Assembly: GCA_024516155.1 (NCBI GenBank)
Contig: JAJJXM010000007.1
Location: 1,150,150-1,214,149, forward strand
Direction of reading: 5' to 3'
DNA: 64,000 bases
Source: Pyronema omphalodes
Taxonomy: Eukaryota; Ascomycota; Pezizomycetes; Pezizales; Pyronemataceae
Positions 43,457 to 54,400 of the stretch are shown here, piece by piece. Position numbers and translations under genes: made by a program. The notes below the pieces were generated by a model. It searched no databases. It was given only the letters and a program-made list of their open reading frames with translations, and was not told where the DNA came from. Every line of letters begins with the position of its first letter. Position 1 is the stretch's first letter.

Positions 43457-45652
43457 TTAGTCTTTGAGTCGGTAGTCCCTCGGAGAATCAGGGTGCTTCA
43501 GATGGAATTGTCTTAGCTTCTCCTCACCTCCTACTGAAAAGTTGTCGAAGGGTTCCACCGTCCAATCTTTCTTGTTAGGCCACCCGAGCCATTTGACGAG
43601 GTAGAGTACTCTGTTTCTTGATTTATAACTGCTCATAATTTCATCTATGTCATACTCCTCGCTTCCCTCAACATCGTCTGCTTCCCTAAGAATTTTATTT
43701 GAATCTGGTGGAGCTCTTGTACCGGTGTGGAAAGGCTCAAGTAGGGAAATATGAAAGGCATCATGAATCTTCCATTTGGGTGGTAGTGTGAGACGAATCG
43801 CTGTCGGGGATATGACTTTTTCGACTTGAAATGGACCATGTAATTTGTGATCCAATTTGTGTGATGGTCGTCGTGTTTTGATGTGTCGTCCATCCAGCAT
43901 AACCAAGTTACCAACTTGGTAAGTAAGGGCCTCCTTTCGTTGTAGGTCTGTATACTTCTTCATTCCTTCTTGTGCCTTCTGTAAGGATAACTTTGCTCCT
44001 TCGTGCACAGTAGGCATCCAGTGGGCGTAAGCTTTGCTGGCAGGATTTCGCACAGCTGTTGCAGTAGGGTTGCTGGCAATGGGGTTGTAACCGTAATTCG
44101 CATAAAAGGGTGAGAGTCCTGTAGCAGTGGTTACTGAGTTGTTATAGGCAAACTCTGCCATTGGCAACAAGTCAACCCAATCGTCCATCTCATGATTCAC
44201 GAAAGATCGGAGGTAAGCGTCAATTGTCTGGTTAAGTCGTTCCGTTTGTCCGTCGGTTTGAGGGTGGAACGCTGTGGACATTGTAGGCTTGATGGCTAGT
44301 GTCCCACGAAATGCTTTCCAGGTCGTACTTGTGAACCTGGAGTCCCTATTCGAAATAATGTCTGTTGGCAGCCCATGTAACTTCCATATTTCTTTAGCAA
44401 AGATCCGCACAAGGTCTGCAGTTTTCTTGCCGTCCTTTTGCAATGGTATAAAGTGGGCCATCTTTGAAAATCGATCAACTACTACCCAGAGTTGATCACA
44501 TCCATTTGATTCCGGTAGGTCCGTAATAAAGTCCATGGCGATTGATTGCCATGGGGCATAAGGTAATTCCAAAGGTTGAAGTGATCCCTACTTCAGGTGC
44601 CGCGCCTTTTTGTCTTTTTGACATTCCATACAACTCTTAACATAATTTATTATTCCTTCTTCCATCTTCGGCCACCGGAAGTTCCTTCGAATTAATTCAA
44701 TAGTTTTGTCTTGTCCGAAGTGACCTGCAATTTTCGAGTCATGTTCGGATTCAAGAACTGTATTTACCAAATCCTTTGGTACACATAGTTTTTCTTTTCG
44801 ATAGAGAATGCCATCTTCTATCGTCAGTGGTTCTTTGATTTTCTTCGTTGCCTCCACGTAAATCTCATCCAGCTTACCAGCTTTCTTAACCATGTTCAAA
44901 CATTCCGTAGACCATTTAACCAAGGGAATAGAGGAAAGACGTGCTGAACAAATAATGAAAGATGTTCCTTCTCCAGCAGTGCTGATTGATGAAATCGATG
45001 CAAAATGGCTTTAATGCAGGATCGCCGTAATCGGCGGATCTTCACCTGCCCCCTTTTCAGGGCGGAACTCCGGACGCCTAGATAAAGCATCAGGTTTTCC
45101 ATTCTTCACCCCAGGTCTGTAATAAATTTCGAAGTCAACGCCAGCAAGCTCTTGAGCCCATCTAGCTTGACGTCGATTGAGTACTTTCGTTGTTGTAAAG
45201 TACGCCAGGTTTTGGTGGTCGCTGTACACTTCCACAGTAAACATTGCTCCTTCAAGATATTATCTCCATACTTTGAATGGATCAAGAATAGCTAAGAGTT
45301 CCTTGTCGTGGATCTCATAGTTGATCTGAGCAGGAGTGAATTTTCTTGAGTGGAAAGCAACCGGATGCAACTTTCCATCATCCCCTTTCTGGGATAGGAC
45401 TGCGCCTAAAACAAAATCAGAAGCATCAGTTTAAACAATACATACCTTTCTCGGATCAAAATGATGCAAGATTGGTGCTGTAGTGAATCGTCTCTTTAGC
45501 TCGTGAAATGCTAGTTCCATCACGACAGTCCATGACCATTTCTTTGGATCGCCTTTCGTAGATTCTGTAAGAGGACGACATATTCTTGAGAAGTCCTTGA
45601 TGAATCTGCGATAGAAGTTAGCGAATCCAAGAAAGCCTTGTACTTCCTTCAA
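43457..45652 (-). pseudogene. Element F3 pol fragment
   Basis: Seen: the order on the minus strand is RT end ([22 protein letters not shown] at 45652), RNase H ([18 protein letters not shown] at about 45200), integrase zinc domain (HDSKIAGHFGQDKTIE), DDE core (MDFITDLPESNGCDQLW, SNRDSRFTS, QTDGQTERLNQ) and chromodomain (EEYDIDEIMSSYKS, YLVKWLGWPNKKDW). Stops near 45430, 45245, 45010 and 44587 (TAG for TAT) break it. SNRD in place of SDRD removes a catalytic Asp. It is cut at 45652 by the F'' LTR, so protease and most of RT lay further right and are lost. Confidence 0.88.
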
Positions 45653-46906
45653 TGTCACACCCTATATTGTGTGAGTATAGAATAGGTAACATGTATAACA
45701 TTTAGAGAACATGGCAAACTCGACAGGAGAATGAATAATAAGGTTGGTATCCCGGGCCGGAACCCCGTGAGGAGCTCCAGGTAGCCACATCACGTGATTC
45801 GTGACTTTCCAAAAGGACCTCACGAGGATCCCGGCCCGAGGCGTCGCTACCGGTTATTCACTGTCAGTTTGGGAGGATCACAGATGGATGGGAACGAGTA
45901 TCAACTTACCTCATGGGTGTCGACTTACCCATGAGAAAAGTACAGATGATGCTGATGGAGAACAGAAGACGACGGCGAAGGGACACATCCTTATACTTGA
46001 GGATGTGTTCCACCAAGCACGGCTACCAGAGGGCTTGCAAGAGAAGGGAATTCTCAGGAGCATGCAAGGCAAGCGAATGGGATCATCCGAGGTCTGAGTT
46101 GGACGGATAGTCGGCCAAGGAACAAGGCAGTCTAGTCCGCCAACAGGAGTGGAGCTCAGGACAAGGGTCAAGATTGCGTCAGCATGAGACGACGTTCTGC
46201 AGCAAGGAACACCACTCAGGGAAACTGTTGGATGGAACTGATATAACGCGACCTTAGGCCAATGACTACCAACTGCAAGATAAGACGGCGTTTGCATACA
46301 CACCAGGGTGTGGCTGCGCGCAAGTGCGCGCAGGTAGGGCAAATGACATCACACAGGAATGTGACGGGGCAGTGCGCTCCGGTAAGGCATAGTCTGCCTT
46401 ATGATGTCAGATTCCTTCACTCGCAATCGAGATTCTCTAGGGAGATCTATGATCAAGACGACTCATAAGATATATGACTCACATGTTATTATCAGAGGAG
46501 TCATTGCATTATGCGCCCAAGTTGAGTAACCCTTCACTAGGCACTTAACCCCAATACCTGATTGGAAGGTGTGGTAGCACGCCGAGGAATGTCAAGGATT
46601 AATCTGACACGAGGTCATCATGCAAGTGAGCAATTAATATAATTGCGCACACAGCATGATGCGAGCCATCGGCAGATTTGTCAAAGAATTGACTCACGTC
46701 TTATCTCCTAGGCTTAGTTTGGAAGTTGGTTCCCTTGGGAAGTCTGGGCGAACTTGTCGACGAAATTCTATAAAAGACCCTAAGTCTTCCCACCGTCTCC
46801 TCCAGCATCAGCAACTTGATCTCCTGTTACGACCATACCTATCTTCACCAATACCTCAGGACGAGACCCTTAAGTTTATTCGGCCTGTCATCGATGAGTT
46901 TACTTC
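45653..46906 (+). repeat. 5' LTR of element F'' (left part)
   Basis: It starts TGTCACACCC directly within F3 RT codons. It is homologous to the intact F LTR over its length but diverged. TATAAAAG is at 46769-46776 and the priming motif CCTTAAGTTTAT at 46868-46879. It is split near 46906 by a LINE, and the last ~100 bp are at 61390-61503. Confidence 0.88.
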
Positions 46907-46975
46907 TCGGTCTAAGGTTGCACAGCCTCCTCTATTGCTTTTACCCTTTCGCTTTCTTCTTTGCTTGGGAACACA

Positions 46976-47701
46976 ATGTCCCAGCAAAAACTCCCCACTT
47001 TATTTGGAAACCAACAACAGCAACAGCAACAGTCCGCCTCTGCCGCCCCTGCTGTTTCCCTCACTCAGCCCCCTCAGTCAGAGATTTTCTCTCCTACTCC
47101 TACGCGCTACGACACTCCAGTACCCCAACGCATTCTTGCTACCGGCACTAGCTCCCCCCGCAAGCGCCTCAACAACACTGCCCCGGACGACATCAACCGT
47201 CCCACCATGTTTGAAACAATCAACCCCACCTCCGGGAACCAGATTCTTGCCCGCTTTGACCGCATGGAAAATGCCTTCGCCAATCCTCACAATGCCAGCG
47301 CCAACCGTATTGCCCAGCTTGAACGTCACGTCGCCGAACTCACCAACCAAATCCGGAAACTCCAACCTGCCAACACAAAGAACCCCGGGAAAACACCAGC
47401 TGAACAGGCACGTTTCACTGCCCCTGCGCTGACCCCTGCCGTACCTCTCTACCAGCCCACCCCTCTCAACAACCCTGCCAACGCCTGGCACAATGAGCAG
47501 TCCCTTGCTTCCAGACTCTCCGCCGCTGCCAAAGAAAAACCATTCATCACAGTGAGGGCCAAGGAAGACAAGAAAGGCCCTACCACCTTGCTCCGGAAAG
47601 CGCTCCCAGGTGTCGGCAGCGAGGTCATCATTACCCTGGAGGAAAAGATCACCGACGCCGACACCACAGCCAACCACGCACTTGATGCCATCAACACCGC
47701 C
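46976..47701 (+). pseudogene. LINE ORF1, N-terminal part
   Basis: Seen: ATG 46976 starts a Gag-like ORF1, with a Gln run (QQQQQQQ) near residue 14, a Ser/Pro-rich region, and a short coiled segment (ARFDRMENAFANPHN, then AQLERHVAELTNQIRKLQ) around residues 80-125. The frame is open up to the F insertion at 47701 and resumes at 56654. An alternative upstream non-ATG start at 46961 would add five residues. Family knowledge: ORF1 proteins of this type bind the LINE RNA in a ribonucleoprotein particle. Confidence 0.85.
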
Positions 47702-48345
47702 TGTCACACCCTATAATGTGTGAAGATAGAATTGGTATCATATATAACGCTATGGAGAATATGGCAAACTCGACAGGAGAATGAATAATTGAGTTAGTAT
47801 CCCGGGCCGGAACCCCCAGAGGAGCTCCGGCTAGCCACGTCACGTGATTCGTGACTTTCCGATAGGACCTCACGAGGATCCCGGCCCGAGGCGTCGAAAC
47901 TATTATTCACTGTCAGTTTGGGAGGACTCAGGACGGAGAAGGGGAAAGAAACACTTACCTCAAGGGTGTCGACTTACCCTTGAGACAACTACGAACGACG
48001 CTGATGGAGAACGAAGAAGACGACGAAAGGTCACCTCCTTATACCTGAGGAGTGTTCGGCAATACACGGCTACGATAGGGGCTGCATAGGAACAGGAGAT
48101 TCCAAGAGGATGCAGATGCGGCGCAAGGATATCATCCGGTGTTACTAGTTGGGTGAACAGTGGGCGAGAGATAAGGCAGAGTCTAGTCAGCAAACAGGAG
48201 TGGAATGCAGGACAAGGGTCAACAGTGCATTGGCATGAGACAACGTCCAGCGGGGAACCCCACTCAGGAAACCTGTTTGATGAAACTGATATGACGCGTC
48301 CTTGGGCCTAGAGCTGCCAACTTGGAAACAATACGGCGTTTGCAT

Positions 48346-48380
48346 CCACACCAGGGTGTGGCTGCGCGCAAGTGCGCGCA
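48346..48380 (+). other. Double hairpin in F LTR
   Basis: CCACACC-AG-GGTGTGG (48346-48361) is followed one base later by TGCGCGC-AAGT-GCGCGCA (48363-48380). It is repeated in every F LTR. In the diverged F3 LTR the second stem reads TGCACG/CGTGCA, a paired change. Confidence 0.65.
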
Positions 48381-48819
48381 GGTGGGGCACATATGACATC
48401 ACACAGGAATGTGACGGGGCAGTGCGCTCCGGTAGGGCATGGTATGCCTTATGATGTCAGTGACCTCTACTTGCAATCGAGATTCTCTAGGGAGATCTAT
48501 GATGGCGCGACTCATACGATAAATGACTCATGCGTCCTTATCACAGGAGTTCATGCATGATGCAGTCAGACGGAGTTGCCCTCCGGTGCGACTCATAACC
48601 CCAGCACCTCATTGGAAGGTGTGGTAGTACGGTGAGCTATTTCAGGGATTAATCTGACCAGGGCGAGCATTATGCAAGTGAGCAATTAATTTAATTGCAC
48701 GCTCAGTATGATGCAAGCCTCAGCAGATGCGTCACAGCTTTGACCCATGTCTTATCTCCTAAGCTCAGTTTGGCAGTTGGTTCCCCAAGGAAGGCTGGGC
48801 GAACTTGTAGACGAAAGTC

Positions 48820-48827
48820 TATAAAAG
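48820..48827 (+). promoter_or_regulatory. TATA box of F LTR
   Basis: TATAAAAG, also at 56359-56366 (3' LTR) and 46769-46776 (F''). It lies 94 bases upstream of the priming motif. Confidence 0.75.
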
Positions 48828-48921
48828 ACCCTATGTCTTCCCTCTGTCTCCTCCATGATCATCCATTGATCCCATACACGACGATACCACATCTACACAA
48901 ACGAATACCTCCGAAGACGAC

Positions 48922-48933
48922 CCTTAAGTTTAT
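48922..48933 (+). other. Self-priming seed in F LTR
   Basis: CCTTAAGTTTAT is the exact complement (12 bp) of ATAAACTTAAGG at 49112-49123. Confidence 0.72.
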
Positions 48934-49111
48934 TCGGCCTGTGATCGATTGATTTACTTCCTAGCTTTATCTTTGGAATACCTCTATTAGTTCTTGAGAA
49001 CGAAGTGTCTGTCTGTCTTGAGAACGAAGTGTTTGTCTACCCTAGGACGAAGCACTTGGAAGGACGATCGAAAAGCCTCTGCATAGTTAGGACTGTGCCC
49101 AGGTTCACACT

Positions 49112-49123
49112 ATAAACTTAAGG
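49112..49123 (+). other. Primer-binding site of element F
   Basis: ATAAACTTAAGG starts two bases after the 5' LTR and pairs over 12 bp with 48922-48933. The same pair is present in F'' (46868-46879 with 61506-61517). Confidence 0.72.
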
Positions 49124-49218
49124 CTACAAGCTACCAAGTTTATTAATCGACACGAATACGAAAAGACCCTCTTCTAGGGCAAGCCTTATCAATTTCCGAA
49201 AACACATTCTATTCAGCA

Positions 49219-51378
49219 ATGTCTTCCTTCCCCAGAATCACTGCCTCCCCGGCACCCCGCGACGATGACGACGTTTCCATGACCAATGCAGTGGAAATCT
49301 ATCGCCCTCAAACATGGGACGAGCTCTCTGGGCCAGGAAAGGCAGCACGCCAGGGGACCAGTGTTGACAGGAACCAACTTCCTGATTGGTTCATTAAGAT
49401 GGTGGAAAAGATGCAAATGACGGAAAGGGATGTTCAGGGATTGATGGCAGCCCTTAGAACCGAAGGAGCAACGGTACAAGCTGATATCAATTACATGAAG
49501 TACCAATATGACGAGATGGCCAAAACAATGCAACAAGCCTACGATGTCGTGTTGCGCCAAGGGAATATTGACAGAGAACTGAGCCAAACCTCCATTGTAC
49601 GACTCATTCAATCTAGCAATGAGTTTAGCTCGGATGTTTGGAATGCCATTGGGGAATTGGCAACGGATATTCAACAGAAGCAGGTAGCCCACAACCAGGC
49701 TGCTGAGCGTTTGAACATTGGTGTTAGGATCATCAATGATTACTTGAGGGATTTCTCCAACTATCAACAAGGTTGGAATATGGGAGTCGAAGGTTGGGCA
49801 GCCACAAAAAATCAGACTGACCAACAAAGGGACGAACAGATTCGTCTTTTAGCACAAGCAGAGCAGGAGCAACAACGGAAATTGCTGGAGTATGAGACTC
49901 AGAGGGAGAATGAGAAGAAGGAAATCATCGATAAGGTGATTCAAAGGGTTATGGATATGAATGCAAGGAACCAACCTATCGATGCGGAATCCTTGGCTGA
50001 GGCGGTACAAGATGAACCCCGGCGGAGGACGGTCTCCCCTAGCCTTTTCAACATTGCAATGGAGACTGCTCTGCCTGCCTCAAGGATTGCCACACCACCC
50101 CCAGCAGCAGCTGGAAATGGCGGACGAGGAAATGGACCACCAAGAAGGAGAATCACCATTCCTCCTCCGGAGCCCTCTGATAACGGAAACCGCAATCCCA
50201 GACAGCCTGCAGCACCCTCTCAACAGAACCAGCCCAGTGATAATGCAGAAGTTGAAGCTACACGATTTCTGACAGCTATCATTGATAAGATTCAAGGACC
50301 TAGGGATGGCCCCAAGAGACCCAAGATGCCAGAACTCAAGGCACCACAATACTTTTCTGGCAAGGACAAGACCCTTTACAGAGCCTGGTGGACATCGGTG
50401 CAGGACTACGTTTCAACCTATGCTATGTCCTGGCCGGACGAGGATGCACAAATCAAATGGGTTGGTAGTTTATTCACCCACAAGGCTTTGGCATGGCACC
50501 AGGAGCGTAGGAAGTCTATCCAGAAGCAGAACTTGAAGGACAATTGGGAGGCATTCTCTAGTGCCATTGAGGCAAGGTTTGAGGACAAGAGGGAAGCTCA
50601 GAAGGATGTGAAACGAATCACAGAGCTTCAATACGATGGTGATATCGATGACTATATCACAAAATTGGAGGATTTGAACATGCGAGTTGGGGCATTGGGC
50701 CCTATGTACAGAAATGTCATATGGGAGGCCATGACCCCGGCAATTAAAAAAATGGTTTACCAGAGATATGGTGGAATTCCAAATGAAGACAGTACCCTAA
50801 TCGATGCAGTAAAGGATGCTGCGCATGTTATTGAGATTTTGAATGAGGAGTTAGGATATACAAAAAAGAGAACTTTGGAAGTGCGTGGGGAACGCAAGGA
50901 TAAGGGAAAAGAAAAAGAAACTGCGCATCCACGGGAGGTGCAGCAGAAGAATCAAAAGGTTAAGGATAAGGGACCAAAGAAGGAATTTGCTGGAAAAAAG
51001 GAGAAGAAATCAGAGAAGCCAGCAGTATATGCCTCAGGAAGGGAGGCTTTGCAAGGAGTGCCCCAAGCCGAAATTGACAAACATAAGAAGGACAAGGCAG
51101 ACTGTTGGCGTTGTGGTCGTTCGGGACACAGAATGTATGACTGCTATGCGAAGAAGACAGTTGGGGGAACTGAATTGGCAAAGGATGGGAAGGTAGCTTC
51201 TTCAGGGAAGAGGAAGCGTGATGATGATAATGACGATGGGCATGAACAAAAGCCCAAGGAAACAAAGAAGGCCAAAACTGCAGCAGTGAGGCAGGATGAT
51301 GAGGATACGGAAATGCCTGATGCGCAACCCAGGATTTGGGAATTGGAGGATGAGGAAAATATTCATTCGGATTTTTAA
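49219..51378 (+). CDS. gag: Element F Gag (719 aa)
   Basis: Seen: the ATG at 49219 follows a 109-base leader. Residues 60-270 are rich in Gln, Glu and Lys with heptad-like spacing and are probably coiled coil. A Pro/Asn-rich linker (about 290-350) leads to the Gag core (YFSGKDKTLYRAWW, then WHQERRKS, EARFEDKREAQKDVKR, about 375-530). A Lys/Glu-rich region is followed by a zinc knuckle C629-C632-H637-C642 (CWRCGRSGHRMYDC). An acidic tail ends GATTTTTAA. It is longer than most Ty3/gypsy Gags because of the N-terminal coiled part. The F'' copy at 61623-63811 is its relative. Pol lies in the -1 frame, which is open across the stop. Role: particle assembly and RNA packaging. Confidence 0.95.
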   Translation: MSSFPRITASPAPRDDDDVSMTNAVEIYRPQTWDELSGPGKAARQGTSVDRNQLPDWFIKMVEKMQMTERDVQGLMAALRTEGATVQADINYMKYQYDEMAKTMQQAYDVVLRQGNIDRELSQTSIVRLIQSSNEFSSDVWNAIGELATDIQQKQVAHNQAAERLNIGVRIINDYLRDFSNYQQGWNMGVEGWAATKNQTDQQRDEQIRLLAQAEQEQQRKLLEYETQRENEKKEIIDKVIQRVMDMNARNQPIDAESLAEAVQDEPRRRTVSPSLFNIAMETALPASRIATPPPAAAGNGGRGNGPPRRRITIPPPEPSDNGNRNPRQPAAPSQQNQPSDNAEVEATRFLTAIIDKIQGPRDGPKRPKMPELKAPQYFSGKDKTLYRAWWTSVQDYVSTYAMSWPDEDAQIKWVGSLFTHKALAWHQERRKSIQKQNLKDNWEAFSSAIEARFEDKREAQKDVKRITELQYDGDIDDYITKLEDLNMRVGALGPMYRNVIWEAMTPAIKKMVYQRYGGIPNEDSTLIDAVKDAAHVIEILNEELGYTKKRTLEVRGERKDKGKEKETAHPREVQQKNQKVKDKGPKKEFAGKKEKKSEKPAVYASGREALQGVPQAEIDKHKKDKADCWRCGRSGHRMYDCYAKKTVGGTELAKDGKVASSGKRKRDDDNDDGHEQKPKETKKAKTAAVRQDDEDTEMPDAQPRIWELEDEENIHSDF

Positions 51379-51461
51379 AGTCCTCTAGGGAGGCGTCACC
51401 CGAGGAGGAAATATATGAAGACGCAATAATTGGGAAATGCGCAGGAACAAAAAGAAAAACA

Positions 51462-54400
51462 ATGGACAGCCTTGAGTCGACCAGGACTAAGAGTCGACGA
51501 TCAGATAATGGAGATGCTATTCCAGGAACTAGGGAATCAGCTCCAACTCCTCCTCACCATGGACCGAGACCAATAATCAATATGGTTCTCAATTGGTCCA
51601 AGAGTCAACAACGCACAGTTAGAGTCCTCTTAGACACAGGCTCCACTGCTGCTCTCCTGGACAAAGCCTTTGTCCACAAATTCAAGATTCCAACCGTCAA
51701 AAGAGACACCCCCCTCCAGATTCGCAACTTTAACAATGAAATAGTTGCTGGAGCAGGAGTATTCTTTACGGTTCCATTCATGTTGCAGCATAAAAATCAC
51801 TTTGCTGCAGAGTCATTTGAAGTCGCTCCACTAGATAGCGACTGCGATGCTATCCTTCCATATTGGTGGATGGCTCAACATCAACCTTGCAACCTCTGGG
51901 GAGATCAGAACCAGATCTCATTCACTTCCACACGTTGCAAAGAGAAGTGCACTAAGGCGCAAGCCAGTGCCTTCTCCCTCCAGGTCGACAGACATGTACT
52001 CGACCATCCAGAGGCCTTAGTCTTAGGCCATATCTCATCATTATCCACCACAGAAGAATTGTCAGAGGCACTTCAACAAGTCCCTGAGAAATTTCGTGGT
52101 TGGATCAATATTATGACAAAGGAAGCAGCAGATAGGCTTCCAGAACACAAACCATACGACCATGCTATTGACCTAAAGGAAGGAGAAACTCCTCCTTGGG
52201 GACCTGTCTATGCTCTCAACGAAGTTGAGCTTGAGACACTCAGGGAATGGTTGAAAGATATGCTGCGTACTGGAAAAATCAGACCCTCCAAGTCACCAGC
52301 AGCAGCTCCTATTCTCTTCGTCCCAAAGGCCCATGGCAGAGGTCTAAGGTTATGTGTTGACTATCGGGGCAGAAACAAAATAACAATTGCCAACCGATAC
52401 CCGCTCCCACTCATGTCAGAATTACAAGACAGAGTTAGAGGAGCTAAAATATTTACGAAGATGGATCTAAAGAATGGATACCATCTAATAAGAATAAAGG
52501 AAGGAGATGAGTGGAAAACGGCTTTTAGGTGCCGATATGGATTATATGAATTTTTGGTTATGCCTTTTGGGTTGAGCAATGCTCCGGCTACATTTCAGGA
52601 TATGATGAATCATGTCTTTAGGGATATGTTGGACCAAGGAGTTATTGCATATATTGATGATGTACTCATCTATGCGGAGACGGAAGAAAAGCATGATGAG
52701 TTGGTTAAAGAAGTATTAAAAAGGTTGGAAGAAAATGGATTGGTTATATCACCGGAAAAATGTGTCTGGGGACAAAGGAAAGTGGAATTTCTGGGATATA
52801 TAATAAGTGAAAATGGGATTGAAATGGCTAAGGACAAGGTGGAAACAGTCCTTATATGGGAACCCCCAAAGTCCTTGAAGGAAGTACAAGGCTTTCTTGG
52901 ATTCGCTAACTTCTATCGGAGATTCATTAAGGACTTCTCAAGAATATGTCGTCCTCTTACAGAATCTACGAAAGGCGATCCGAAGAAATGGGAATGGACT
53001 GTTGCTATGGAATTAGCATTTGACGAACTGAAGAATCGATTTACAACAGCACCAATCTTGCGTCATTTTGATCCAAGAAAAGTTTGTATAGTTGAGACTG
53101 ATGCTTCGGATTTTGCCTTAGGCGCAGTTCTGTCCCAGAAAGGGGATGATGGAAAGTTGCATCCAATTGCTTTCCATTCAAGAAAATTCACTCCTGCTGA
53201 GATAAATTATGAGATTCACGACAAGGAGCTATTGGCTATTGTGGACTCATTCAAAGTATGGAGAAGATATCTTGAAGGAGCAATGTTTACTGTGGAAGTT
53301 TACAGCGACCACCAAAACCTGGAGTACTTCACAACAACAAAAGTACTCAATCGACGTCAAGCTAGATGGGCTCAAGAGCTTGCTGGCGTTGACTTCAAAA
53401 TTTATTACAGACCTGGGGTTAAGAATGGGAAACCAGATGCTTTATCTAGGCGTCCGGAGTTCCGCCCTGAAAAGGGGGGAGGTGAAGATCAGCCGATTAC
53501 GACGATCCTGCATCAAAGTCATTTTGCATCGATTTCGTCGATCAGCACTGCTGGAGAAGGGACATCTTTCATTATTTCTTCAGCACGTCTTTCCTCTATT
53601 CCCTTAGTTAAATGGTCTGCAGGATTCTCGAAGATGGTTAAGGAAGCTGGAAAACTGGATCAGATTTACGTGGAGGCAACGAAGAAAATAAAGGAACCAC
53701 TGACGATAGAGGATGGCATACTCTATCGAAAAGAAAAACTATGGGTACCAAAGGATTTGGTAAATACGGTTCTTGAATCCGAACATGACTCTAAAATTGC
53801 AGGTCACTTTGGACAAGACAAAACTATTGAATTAATTCGAAGGAACTTCTGGTGGCCGAAGATGGAAGAAGGAATAATAAATTATGTTAAGAGTTGTATG
53901 GAATGTCAAAAGGACAAAAAGGCGCGGCACCTGAAGTATGGATTACTTCAACCTTTGGAATTGCCCTATGCCCCATGGCAATCAATCGCCATGGACTTTA
54001 TTACAGACCTACCGGAATCAAATGGATGTGATCAACTCTTGGTAGTAGTTGATCGATTTTCGAAGATGGCCCACTTTATACCATTGCAAAAGGACGGCAA
54101 GACAACTGCAGACCTTGTCCGGATCTTTGCTAAAGAAATATGGAAGTTACATGGGCTGCCAACAGACATTGTTTCGGATAGGGACTCCAGGTTCACAAGT
54201 ACGACCTGGAAAGCATTTCTTGGGACACTAGCAATCAAGCCTAGAATGTCCACAGCGTTCCACCCTCAAACCGACGGACAGACGGAACGACTAAACCAGA
54301 CAATTGAAGCTTACCTCCGCTCTTTTGTCAATCATGAGATGGACGATTGGGTTGACTTGTTGCCAATGGCAGAGTTTGCTTACAACAACTCAGTAACCAC

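Larger units (their letters stand above)
47702..49109 (+). repeat. 5' LTR of element F (1408 bp)
   Basis: It starts TGTCACACCC and ends GGTTCACA. U3 has two adjacent hairpins (48346-48380), followed by AT-rich GCAATTAA/TTAATTGC arms (about 48682-48698). TATAAAAG is at 48820-48827 and the priming motif at 48922-48933. The end has GAGAACGAAGTGT-type short repeats (48990-49040). Confidence 0.95.

Noticed and set aside
46816..47151. A separate small gene overlapping the LINE ORF1 start
   Set aside because: It is an alternative frame across the F'' LTR, LINE 5' UTR and ORF1; ORF1 has the coding signal.
49213..49827. Antisense ORF of 204 codons over F gag
   Set aside because: No recognisable motif, and it lies wholly opposite a well-supported Gag.
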